Source: an uncultured Pelagibacteraceae bacterium
Lineage (GTDB): Bacteria; Pseudomonadota; Alphaproteobacteria; Pelagibacterales; Pelagibacteraceae
Assembly: GCA_902590395.1 (NCBI GenBank)
Contig: CACIWQ010000004.1
Span: 5,001-69,000 of the forward strand
Direction of reading: 5' to 3'
DNA length: 64,000 nucleotides
The notes beneath the pieces were generated by a model that was not told the DNA's origin, made no database searches, and saw only the letters and a list, made by a program, of their open reading frames with translations. This document shows, piece by piece, positions 1 to 8,905 of the stretch (its first letter is position 1; each line of letters opens with the position of its first letter). Both the position numbers and the translations under genes were made by a program.

Positions 1-57
1 TTTTCCTTGTAATCTTGAAGATTTATATCTGGCCGGAATAACAACAATATAATTCAT
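1..57 (-). CDS. N-terminus (partial) of a sugar cytidylyltransferase (KdsB/NeuA/PseF-like)
   Basis: Reverse complement translates MNYIVVIPARYKSSRLQGK; the IPARxxSxRLxGK motif is typical of CMP-sugar cytidylyltransferases. Runs off the window edge. Confidence 0.75.
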   Translation of the reverse strand, partial: MNYIVVIPARYKSSRLQGK

Positions 58-95
58 TAAATTTATAATCTAAATATATACGTTTTTTGATAATA

Positions 96-112
96 TGTTC
101 AAATTTTGAACA
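96..112. promoter_or_regulatory. Operator-like palindrome TGTTCA-AATTT-TGAACA (site 1)
   Basis: Perfect inverted repeat in the divergent intergenic region between the 1..57(-) cytidylyltransferase and the 208(+) CDS; one of five copies. Confidence 0.8.
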
Positions 113-207
113 TAATATAATATACAGTGATTAGGATTTCTGTAAAGTGTAATTTTCTGCTAGTTTGCTTTTTGCATTAATTTAGTAAAAAAGCGGAAAT
201 CATGTAA

Positions 208-1977
208 ATGAAAATATTAGTAACAACAAGTTTAGAAGAAACACACGGGAAAGCAGAAGAGATTCTTTTTGCTGGAGACTGGGTAAAATCTAGCTTAAAT
301 TTTGAAAAAGATTTTAGTAACAGAAAATTTAGTTTTTTCGACTCAATTTGGAAAAATGAAGAAGATATCAAAAAATTTCATTACTACTTAAGCGAACTAA
401 GGGACGGATTAGTAGAAAAATTATCTTTTAATTTAAATAAAATTCACAAAACAAATTATCCTAATAGATTTTGGAAAATATTAATTAATCCTTGGCTACA
501 TTATTATTTAGAAGGAACTTATACAAGATTTGAAACTATAAATAGAATTTTAGATAAAAAAGAATATTTTAATTTTATTTATCTTAATAATTTAAAAAGT
601 TTAGACGCTCCATTTGATGTAAGAGATTATAGCGATTATAATAGAGATTCAGATATTTATAATCAGTTTATTTTTCAAAAAATAATTAGTTATTTTAATG
701 ATATTAAAAAAAATAAATTTTTAAAGTTAATTTATTCAAATAAAGAAATAGCAAGAAAAGAAAATCTAAATTATTTAAACCAAAATGAAAAACAAAATTT
801 ATTGAGAAAATCTTTAAATTTTTTTTTAAAGAGATTATCAAAAAATAACAGATTTTTTATTGAGCTTAATTCAATGGGATCCTATTTTGTGCTTTTGAAT
901 CTTAAATTAGGACAAATACCATTTAAAGATTATGAGTTTTTTAATTATAAAAATTATTATCAATTATTAAAAAATAAAAGTAAATCAGATTTTAAACTTA
1001 GAAAAAAAATTTTAATTGATTTTAACAAAAATAATGAATTTGAAAATTATTTAAATGAAAACTTTTTTCAAGACATTCCAACTTTTTTATTAGAGGATTT
1101 TTCTTCTTTCCAAAAATTTACAAAAAAAATTCCATATAAATCAGAAGTAATTGTTTCTGATATAAAGCATGAGCATGACACAATATTTAAATTTTGGATG
1201 GCAAATAGTGTAGTTAATGGTTCAAAATTAATAACATCTGATCACGGCGGAAACTATGGTGGAATATTTTGGCATTCAATAATGCACGAGGATATTTCTG
1301 ACTTTACAATTAGATGGTTTAAACCCATCAAAAAAAATAATATTCAATTGCCGGTTCTGCATCTTCTGAGCAAGCAAAGAAAAAATAAAAATAATAGAAA
1401 ATATTTATTGACTATAGGCTTCGGGGGAACAAAATATCCCAAAGATATCTTCATCGGACCTATTTCTGGACAAATCTTATACCAAGTAGATCAATTAGAT
1501 AGTTTTTATAAAAACTTGAATATTGAATTAAAAAATAGTTTTTTTTATAGACCAAATAGATATGACCATGATTGGAACTTTCAAAAAAGGCTAGAGCCAT
1601 TATTTAAAAATAAAATAATACCCTCTACAAAAAAATATTTACATTATTTTAAAATGTCTAAAGTTATAGTTTGCACTCAACCAAAAACGGCTTTTTGTGA
1701 GTCAATGGTAACGGGACCTACCGTCTTACTCACAAAAGAAAAATATCATAAAAATAGAGACGAGTTTAAAGAATTGCACGAAAGTTTACGCAAAGCAAAA
1801 ATTTTGTTTGAAGATCCAATTGAGGCATCAAAGCATTTAAACAATGTGTGGAAAAATGTAGATGATTGGTGGGAAAGCGAAGTTGTGGTAGATGCTAGAA
1901 AAAAATTTATGAAAGAAGCTGCTCTTATAGAAACAAATGCTTTAGAAAAATGGAAAAATTTTTTTCAAAGTTTATAA
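208..1977 (+). CDS. Putative surface-polysaccharide transferase (LIC12162-like family)
   Basis: 589 aa ORF; N-terminus MKILVTTSLEETHGKAEEILFAGDW resembles the LIC12162-type putative transferases of O-antigen/capsule loci. Confidence 0.6.
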   Translation: MKILVTTSLEETHGKAEEILFAGDWVKSSLNFEKDFSNRKFSFFDSIWKNEEDIKKFHYYLSELRDGLVEKLSFNLNKIHKTNYPNRFWKILINPWLHYYLEGTYTRFETINRILDKKEYFNFIYLNNLKSLDAPFDVRDYSDYNRDSDIYNQFIFQKIISYFNDIKKNKFLKLIYSNKEIARKENLNYLNQNEKQNLLRKSLNFFLKRLSKNNRFFIELNSMGSYFVLLNLKLGQIPFKDYEFFNYKNYYQLLKNKSKSDFKLRKKILIDFNKNNEFENYLNENFFQDIPTFLLEDFSSFQKFTKKIPYKSEVIVSDIKHEHDTIFKFWMANSVVNGSKLITSDHGGNYGGIFWHSIMHEDISDFTIRWFKPIKKNNIQLPVLHLLSKQRKNKNNRKYLLTIGFGGTKYPKDIFIGPISGQILYQVDQLDSFYKNLNIELKNSFFYRPNRYDHDWNFQKRLEPLFKNKIIPSTKKYLHYFKMSKVIVCTQPKTAFCESMVTGPTVLLTKEKYHKNRDEFKELHESLRKAKILFEDPIEASKHLNNVWKNVDDWWESEVVVDARKKFMKEAALIETNALEKWKNFFQSL

Positions 1978-1980
1978 ATT

Positions 1981-3177
1981 TTATTTTGTTGAGATAATCG
2001 AATTTACCTTATTTATCACATAGTTTACTTCGTTTTTTTTCAAATTTGCAAAAATTGGTAAACTTAAACATCTATCATAATATTTTTCTGCAAAAGGAAA
2101 TTGCCCCCTTTTAAAACCATATTTTTTTAAGTAATAAGGCTGTAAATGAACCGGTATGTACAATACTTGCGTTCCAATATTATTTTTCTTTAAAACTTTC
2201 ATGATTTCATTTCTACTTTTACCCAATTTTTTAAAATTTATTAATATTGTGTATAAATGATAAGCATGTTTTACATCAGAATTTTCAATTGGTGTTTCAA
2301 TCAAATCATTTTTAGCAAAACCTTCGTTGTATATTTTTGCAACTTTTCTTCTTAAGTTTATAAATTTATTGATTTTTTTAAGCTGACTTTCTCCTAGCGC
2401 GGATTGTATATCTGTAATTCGATAATTATAGCCCAATTCATTCATTTCATAATACCACATGTTTGGATTACCTTTTTTGTCAAAAGCTATTTTTTTGTTA
2501 TAAAAATCGTTTGTATTTTTGTGTATGCCATGACTTCTTAAATTTAATAATTTTTTATAAGTATTTTTATTATTTGTTGTTATCATTCCTCCCTCACCCG
2601 TTGTTATTGATTTTATGGGGTGAAAACTAAAAGTAGATAAATCGGAATATTTACAAGATCCAATTTTAGTATTTTTGTAGAAACCACCTAAAGCGTGACA
2701 AGCGTCTTCAATAACATGAAAATCGTATTTTTTTTTTAATTTGTAAATTTCTTGTAAGTTTGCTGGATGGCCTGACATATGAACAACAACAACAGCATCA
2801 ACCTTTTTTTTTATAAGAATTTTCTTTAGAGATTCAATCGAAATACAAAAAGTTGAAGGATCTATATCTGCAAAAAGAGTTTCAGCTCCTACATACTGAG
2901 CGCAATTTGCTGAAGCAACAAATGTAATTGTTGAAGTAAGTAATTTTTTTCCGGGGCCTAAATTCAATGCCAAACATGATAGATGTAAGGCCGCTGTTCC
3001 ATTGGAACATGCAACTGCATATTTGGCACCGACATATTTTGCAAATTTTATTTCAAAATTTTTAACATTTGGTCCTTGGGTAATAAAATCATTCTTTAAC
3101 ACCCTAGATACTTTTTTTATATCACTTTGATCTATTGATTGACGGCCATATGGTAAAAATCTTTTACTTTTTTTCAT
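1981..3177 (-). CDS. DegT/DnrJ/EryC1 sugar aminotransferase (PseC-like)
   Basis: 398 aa; motifs VACSNGTAALHL, EDACHALGG, SFHPIKSITTGEGGMI (PLP lysine). Start overlaps the NeuB-like gene stop. Confidence 0.85.
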   Translation of the reverse strand: MKKSKRFLPYGRQSIDQSDIKKVSRVLKNDFITQGPNVKNFEIKFAKYVGAKYAVACSNGTAALHLSCLALNLGPGKKLLTSTITFVASANCAQYVGAETLFADIDPSTFCISIESLKKILIKKKVDAVVVVHMSGHPANLQEIYKLKKKYDFHVIEDACHALGGFYKNTKIGSCKYSDLSTFSFHPIKSITTGEGGMITTNNKNTYKKLLNLRSHGIHKNTNDFYNKKIAFDKKGNPNMWYYEMNELGYNYRITDIQSALGESQLKKINKFINLRRKVAKIYNEGFAKNDLIETPIENSDVKHAYHLYTILINFKKLGKSRNEIMKVLKKNNIGTQVLYIPVHLQPYYLKKYGFKRGQFPFAEKYYDRCLSLPIFANLKKNEVNYVINKVNSIISTK

Positions 3178-4187
3178 TTGTCATTAAAAACGTTTTTTTT
3201 AATTGGGTTTCCATAACTAATATTTATAGGAGATTTTTTATTTAGTAATTTTTCATAATAGATAGGAGGCAGACCATAACCTGGCCTAATTCTTCTCACG
3301 TTTTTCTTGGTAAATTTTTCTCCTTTTCTAATATTTTTTGATGCAAAAATTGAACGTCTAAAAACTTTGCTTTTATTCTCAGATTTATTTCTATAAAAAT
3401 ATTTTTTACCCATCAGTTTATAAACTTCATTTATTTTAGATCTAAATTTTTTAATTTCTTTACCTTTTAACGAAAAAGCTATATCGATTCCTTTTTTCTG
3501 ATTATCAAGAGCTATGTGTTTTTCAATTATTTCTGCTCCAGCCGCAACAGCAGCGACCGCAACCTTATCATCTTTTGAATGATCAGAAAGACCAATTCTA
3601 CATTTAAATCTTTCTTTTAATATTTTTATATTATTTAAATTGAAATCTTCGTTACTAGATGGATAATTACTAACACAGTATAATAACGTAATATCTTTGG
3701 CCCCGTATTTTTTGGCTATTTTAACGGTTCTATCTATATCGTGAAGACTTGCCATTCCAGTAGAAATAATCATTGGCTTTTTTGTTTTAGCAATTTTTTT
3801 AATTAAAGGAATGTCGGTCATTTCAAATGAAGCAACTTTATATATTGGGCATTTTAATTTTTCTAAAAAATCTACCGCAGTTTCATCGAATGGAGTGCTA
3901 AATATTTTTATCTTAATTTTTTTTGCATATCGAAAAAGTTTTTTATGCCAAGCTAAAGGCGTTTTTGCTTTATTGTACAAATCCCACAAATTATAACCCT
4001 TCCACAGACCGTGTTTTATTTTAAAATATTTTTTGTTTGATCTTAAAGTCATAGTATCTGCAGTGTAGGTTTGCAATTTTACGGCGTCCGCTCCATTAAT
4101 CTTTGCGCATTTAATCAATTTAATGGCTTTCTTTAAGCTTCCGTTATGGTTTGCTGATATTTCTGCTACTAAAAGGGGTTTTTGCAT
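3174..4187 (-). CDS. NeuB/PseI-family nonulosonic acid synthase
   Basis: 337 aa; VAEISANHNG, KLQTY, STPFDETAVDFLE, IGLSDHS motifs plus C-terminal SAF/AFP-like domain (RRSIFASKNIRKGE). Confidence 0.88.
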   Translation of the reverse strand: MQKPLLVAEISANHNGSLKKAIKLIKCAKINGADAVKLQTYTADTMTLRSNKKYFKIKHGLWKGYNLWDLYNKAKTPLAWHKKLFRYAKKIKIKIFSTPFDETAVDFLEKLKCPIYKVASFEMTDIPLIKKIAKTKKPMIISTGMASLHDIDRTVKIAKKYGAKDITLLYCVSNYPSSNEDFNLNNIKILKERFKCRIGLSDHSKDDKVAVAAVAAGAEIIEKHIALDNQKKGIDIAFSLKGKEIKKFRSKINEVYKLMGKKYFYRNKSENKSKVFRRSIFASKNIRKGEKFTKKNVRRIRPGYGLPPIYYEKLLNKKSPINISYGNPIKKNVFNDK

Positions 4188-4239
4188 ATTACTAGATAAA
4201 AGTTCTAAAAACTCTACACTTTTGTTAAATTCTTTAGTA

Positions 4240-4256
4240 TGTTCATTATTTGAACA
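4240..4256. promoter_or_regulatory. Operator-like palindrome TGTTCA-TTATT-TGAACA (site 2)
   Basis: Perfect inverted repeat in the divergent intergenic region between the NeuB-like gene (-) and the GNAT-pepM operon (+). Confidence 0.85.
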
Positions 4257-4321
4257 TTAAATTAATTATATAGATATAACAATAAGAATCTTAAATAATA
4301 TAGCTGAGATTAGTCATTTAA

Positions 4322-4963
4322 ATGGAACTAAAAATTAGAAATGCTCGATTAAAGGATACTAGATTTATATACAATCTTAGGAACGACATTATTTCCAGAA
4401 AACATTCTTTAAATAAAAAAAAGATAAAATATAAAGACCATTTTTTTTGGTTGAAAAAAAAAATAAATAAAAAAAGAGATAAAATTTTCATAATTTGCAA
4501 CAAAACAGCAAACAAAAATATTGCTTATGTAAGATTCGACAAAATGGATTTATTTACGAGAGTATCAATAGCTATAGACAAAAAGTTTAGAGGAAGGGGT
4601 TTTTCCAAAAACATTTTAAGTATGGCAGAAAACCAATTAAATAAAGTTTCAATTTTGTTTGCGGAAGTAAACAAAAAAAATATAGCATCTTATAAATTGT
4701 TTGAAAAAAATAATTACGTTCTTTTAAATAAGAAAAAAAATTTTTTCCAATTTATTAAAATATTAAACAAAGACCATCAGAATAAAATTTTTATGGAGAC
4801 CATCGACAGAATCCAAAATACTAGAAAAAAGAACAACGTTAACTGGATGGATATTTTGAGAATTGCTTTCACAAATTCACCCAAGGCAACATCTATAATT
4901 TTTAAAAGAATAACATCTTGTGACAATGAAATTAACAATTTATCAAAAAAATTATCAAAATAA
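4322..4963 (+). CDS. GNAT N-acetyltransferase with an extra C-terminal helical domain
   Basis: 213 aa; N-terminal ~150 aa GNAT-like (RGRGFSKNIL, NIASYKLFEKNNY); separate C-terminal segment IQNTRKKNNVNWMDILRIAFTNSPKATSIIFKRITSCDNEINNLSKKL. Confidence 0.7.
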   Translation: MELKIRNARLKDTRFIYNLRNDIISRKHSLNKKKIKYKDHFFWLKKKINKKRDKIFIICNKTANKNIAYVRFDKMDLFTRVSIAIDKKFRGRGFSKNILSMAENQLNKVSILFAEVNKKNIASYKLFEKNNYVLLNKKKNFFQFIKILNKDHQNKIFMETIDRIQNTRKKNNVNWMDILRIAFTNSPKATSIIFKRITSCDNEINNLSKKLSK

Positions 4964-4966
4964 TAA

Positions 4967-6265
4967 ATGAAAAAAAATAGAAAAAAAGTTTACGTAGGTT
5001 TATCCGCAGATATATTACATAATGGTCACATAAATATTTTAAAAGTTGCCAATAAACTTGGCGACGTAACTGTGGGTTTGTTAACCGATACAGCTATTTC
5101 AGAATATAAAAAATTCCCTCATTTAAACTACAAACAAAGATTGACAGTACTCAAAAGTGTAAAATATATTAAAAAAATTATTCCGCAAGAAACTCTAGAT
5201 TATTCAAAAAATTTAATAAAATTAAAACCAGATTTTCTAGTTCATGGTGATGATTGGAAAAAAGGAATCCAAAAATTAACAAGAACAAAAGCAATAGCTT
5301 GTCTTAAAAAATGGAGAGGTAAATTAATTGAACCTAAATATACTAAAAATATTTCATCATCCTTAATCAAAAAAAAATTATCTGATTTAGGAACTACGCC
5401 GGATGTTAGACGAGCTAAGCTAAAAAGATTAATTCATGCCAAAGATATAGTAAGAATTATAGAAACACATAGTGCCCTATCTGGTTTGATAATTGAGAAA
5501 TTAAATTATAATAAAAGAAATAAGTATATTGAATTTGACGGTTTTTGGTCATCAAGCTTAACTGATTCAGCCTTACGAGGAAAACCTGATAATCAATCAG
5601 TAGATTACTCAACAAGAATGTTAGGCTTAAATGAAATTTTTGAAGTAACAACTAAACCATTAATTTTTGATGCAGATAATGGAGGTAGAGTAGAGCATCT
5701 ACCTTATTTAGTTAAATCACTAGAAAGGATAGGTGTTTCAGCAATAGTTTTAGAAGATAAAATAGGTCTTAAAAGAAACTCTTTATTTCAAGACCAACAA
5801 AAAACAAAGCAGGATACAGTCAAAGGATTTTGTAAGAAAATTGAAATTTCAAAAAAATCTAAAGTAACAGATGATCTTATGATAGTTGCTAGAATCGAAA
5901 GTTTTATACTAGGAAAAACACTTAATGACGCTTTAAAAAGAGCAGAAGCTTATTCTAGAGCTGGTGCAGATGCGATTTTAATTCACAGTAAAGAAAAAAA
6001 TGCCAATCAAATATTTACATTTTCCAAAAAATTTTTGAAAAGCAAATATTACAAACCCCTAATAGCCGTTCCCTCTACATATTCAAAAACATATGAACGT
6101 GACTTAATAAACAACGGATTTAAGGTTGTTATTTATGCCAATCATCTTTTGAGAGCGTCTTACCCAGCAATGCTAGATGCTGCTAAAAAAATCTTAATAA
6201 AGCAAAGATCTTTTGAGGCCGAAAGAAAAATAAGCCCAATAAACAAAGTACTAAATCTTATTTAG
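4967..6265 (+). CDS. pepM: Phosphoenolpyruvate mutase with N-terminal cytidylyltransferase-like domain
   Basis: 432 aa; N-term VGLSADILHNGHI (HxGH nucleotidyltransferase), C-term PEP mutase signature VLEDKIGLKRNS and FDADNGG. Confidence 0.92.
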   Translation: MKKNRKKVYVGLSADILHNGHINILKVANKLGDVTVGLLTDTAISEYKKFPHLNYKQRLTVLKSVKYIKKIIPQETLDYSKNLIKLKPDFLVHGDDWKKGIQKLTRTKAIACLKKWRGKLIEPKYTKNISSSLIKKKLSDLGTTPDVRRAKLKRLIHAKDIVRIIETHSALSGLIIEKLNYNKRNKYIEFDGFWSSSLTDSALRGKPDNQSVDYSTRMLGLNEIFEVTTKPLIFDADNGGRVEHLPYLVKSLERIGVSAIVLEDKIGLKRNSLFQDQQKTKQDTVKGFCKKIEISKKSKVTDDLMIVARIESFILGKTLNDALKRAEAYSRAGADAILIHSKEKNANQIFTFSKKFLKSKYYKPLIAVPSTYSKTYERDLINNGFKVVIYANHLLRASYPAMLDAAKKILIKQRSFEAERKISPINKVLNLI

Positions 6266-6267
6266 CT

Positions 6268-7371
6268 ATGATTTTTGTTAAAGAACTATTAGCTACATTG
6301 AAAAAAAATAAAGTTAATTTTTATGCCGGTGTTCCTGATAGTGTTTTAAAAAATTTATCAATTTATTTCAATAAGTTGGGTAAAAACAAACATATTATAG
6401 CGGCAAATGAGGGGTCAGCCGTTTCCCTAGGCATAGGTCATTATTTGGCTACAAAAAAAATTCCTTGTGTGTATTTACAAAACTCCGGTTTAGGAAATGC
6501 AATAAATCCAATAATTTCTATAGCACACAAAAAAGTTTACTCAATTCCATTGCTACTTATGATTGGGTGGAGGGGATCTTATGGTCAAAAAGATGAACCA
6601 CAGCACGAAGCAAAAGGTAAAATTACCCCAAGCCTGCTAAAATTACTGGGTATAAAATATTGTGTATTACAGAAAAAAAAGGATTTAACCAAGCTTAATA
6701 AATTAATAAAAGGGGCATATAAAACTAAAAAAATTGTTGCATGCTTAATTGAGAGAAATATTCTTAAAACAGATTTAAAAGAAAATATATCAAAAAAAAC
6801 TAAAAGTTCTTTTTTAAGAAAAGATTTTATAACTGAACTTTTAAAACAAATTTCAGTAAATTCAAAAATAATTTCTACAACAGGGTATACATCTAGAGAA
6901 CTAATGCAAATTAGAAAAGAAAAAAAATTATTCAAAGGACAGGATTTTTATATGGTAGGTGGTATGGGACATGCCTCAATGGTTAGTTTAGGATTTTCAA
7001 TGAATTCAAAAAAACAAACTATTTGTTTAGATGGAGACGGTTCAATCCTTATGCACCTAGGATCTCTAAGAACTTTAGGATATTTAGGTAATTCTAATTT
7101 AAAACACATATTACTAAATAATAATTCACACGAATCTGTAGGAGGCCAGCCTACTACAGCAAAAGGAATTGATTTTAAAAAATTATCAAAAACTTTTGGT
7201 TATAAAAAATATTATAAAATTTTAAAAAGAGAAAATGTTAAGCGAGAAATTAAAAATTTTCTTAAATCTGAAGGTCCAAGTTTTCTAGAGGTAATAATTT
7301 CTACCGGCACCTTAAAAAATTTATCCAGACCAAATAATTTAATTAAAATAAAAAAAAAATTTATGGAGTAA
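6268..7371 (+). CDS. ppd: Phosphonopyruvate decarboxylase (ThDP-dependent)
   Basis: 367 aa directly after pepM; FYAGVPDSVLK, AANEGSAVSLGIGHYLAT, QNSGLGNAINP, ThDP motif GDGSILMHLGSLRTLG. Confidence 0.92.
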   Translation: MIFVKELLATLKKNKVNFYAGVPDSVLKNLSIYFNKLGKNKHIIAANEGSAVSLGIGHYLATKKIPCVYLQNSGLGNAINPIISIAHKKVYSIPLLLMIGWRGSYGQKDEPQHEAKGKITPSLLKLLGIKYCVLQKKKDLTKLNKLIKGAYKTKKIVACLIERNILKTDLKENISKKTKSSFLRKDFITELLKQISVNSKIISTTGYTSRELMQIRKEKKLFKGQDFYMVGGMGHASMVSLGFSMNSKKQTICLDGDGSILMHLGSLRTLGYLGNSNLKHILLNNNSHESVGGQPTTAKGIDFKKLSKTFGYKKYYKILKRENVKREIKNFLKSEGPSFLEVIISTGTLKNLSRPNNLIKIKKKFME

Positions 7372-7374
7372 AAT

Positions 7375-8490
7375 TTGAAAAATTTAACATTATCAACTGA
7401 AAATGATCTAGAAAATTTTATTAAAAGCAAAAAATATATGAAAGTTTTTGTTATATCAGGAAAGAAATCTTATACAATTTCTGGAGCAAGTCATCTTTTA
7501 AAAAAAATTTTAAAAAAAAAAATAGTAAAATTTTACTTAAAAAATTCCTCATATCCTGAAATTTCTGAACTTAAAAAAATAGTTTTTTCAATAAAAGATT
7601 TTTTGCCTGATTTGATATTAGCTGTCGGAGGAGGCTCGGTTATTGATTATGGAAAAATAGCAAATGTAGTGCAAAATATTACAAATTTAGAAAAACATAT
7701 AATTAATTCGAGCTTTAAATTTAAAAAAAAATATACCCAATTAGTTGCAATTCCAACAACTGCTGGCTCAGGCGCCGAAGTAACATCAAATGCTGTTATT
7801 TATATTGATAAAATAAAATATTCTTTAGAAAACAAATTAATAAAACCTGATCGTTTTTTTTTAATACCTGAGCTGGTAGTTAACTCTTCAAAAAAAATAA
7901 AAGCGGCAGCGGGTTTTGATGCTATTGCTCAAGCAGTTGAGTCCCTTATTTCAAAAAAATCAAATTATCAAAGTGCTTACTATGCAAAAAAATCTTTAAA
8001 TATTTCACTTAAGTATTATCTAGAGTATTTAAAAAGGCCAAATATTGAAAATTCAACGGCAATGTGTCTGGCTGCTAACTTAGCAGGTAAAGCAATCAAT
8101 ATTTCAAAAACTACAGCTCCTCATGCGGTCTCCTATCCTTTTGCATCTTTATATGGCTTAAGTCATGGACACGCTGTTTCTCTTACAATTGAGAAATTTC
8201 TTAAGTTTAATTACGTCAACCATAACTCCGCGAAATGCAATTTTGATTTACAATCAAGATATAAAAATATTTTCGAAATATTTAAAGTTAAAAATATTCT
8301 TGAATTGGAAAAATTATTTATAGATATGAAAAGTAAAGCTAATTTAATAGATGATTTCAAAAAGCTTAAAATTAATTTGAATACTCAATTAGATAAAATA
8401 ATCGATGGTGTAAATTTACAAAGATTAAGAAATAATCCTGTAGATTTGAACAAAAAGGACGTAAAAACAATATTGCTTGGATTTAATTAA
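7375..8490 (+). CDS. Iron-containing alcohol dehydrogenase, probable phosphonoacetaldehyde reductase
   Basis: 371 aa; GGGSVIDYGK, PTTAGSGAEVTSNAV, GLSHGHAVSL motifs; third gene of the pepM-ppd operon. Confidence 0.8.
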   Translation: MKNLTLSTENDLENFIKSKKYMKVFVISGKKSYTISGASHLLKKILKKKIVKFYLKNSSYPEISELKKIVFSIKDFLPDLILAVGGGSVIDYGKIANVVQNITNLEKHIINSSFKFKKKYTQLVAIPTTAGSGAEVTSNAVIYIDKIKYSLENKLIKPDRFFLIPELVVNSSKKIKAAAGFDAIAQAVESLISKKSNYQSAYYAKKSLNISLKYYLEYLKRPNIENSTAMCLAANLAGKAINISKTTAPHAVSYPFASLYGLSHGHAVSLTIEKFLKFNYVNHNSAKCNFDLQSRYKNIFEIFKVKNILELEKLFIDMKSKANLIDDFKKLKINLNTQLDKIIDGVNLQRLRNNPVDLNKKDVKTILLGFN

Positions 8491-8520
8491 ATTGTTGCCT
8501 ATAGGGCTTTTAAATGCTAG

Positions 8521-8537
8521 TGTTCAAATATTGAACA
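8521..8537. promoter_or_regulatory. Operator-like palindrome TGTTCA-AATAT-TGAACA (site 3)
   Basis: Ends 12 nt before the ATG (8550) of the MarR-like gene. Confidence 0.85.
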
Positions 8538-8549
8538 TTAAATAATAAT

Positions 8550-8876
8550 ATGGAAAACGATAAAGATAAAGACGGTTTTAATATATTAAGGAAGATACAT
8601 AAAAAACCTCACTACTCTCAAAGAGATATAGCTAATGATCTCGGTTTGAGTTTGGGAAAAATAAACTATTGTTTAAAAGAATTAAAGAAAAAGGGACTAA
8701 TCAAAATTAATAATTTTAAAAAAAATAAAAAAAAAATTAATTATATTTATTTACTTACACCTAAAGGCATAGCCTTTAAAACAAAAACTACAGTAAATTT
8801 TATGAAGTTAAAAATGAAAGAGTATGACGAGCTTAAAAAAGAAATAAAGACTGACAAAAAAAACTTATCAAATTAA
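8550..8876 (+). CDS. MarR-like winged-helix regulator (EPS-associated type)
   Basis: 108 aa; ILRKIHKKPHYSQRDIANDLGLSLGKINYCLKELKKKGLIKINNF...YLLTPKGIAFK: winged HTH with short C-terminal helix, as in the EPS-associated MarR family. Confidence 0.8.
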   Translation: MENDKDKDGFNILRKIHKKPHYSQRDIANDLGLSLGKINYCLKELKKKGLIKINNFKKNKKKINYIYLLTPKGIAFKTKTTVNFMKLKMKEYDELKKEIKTDKKNLSN

Positions 8877-8905
8877 AAAACTTAGAAAATTAGTTTTCTT
8901 AAATT

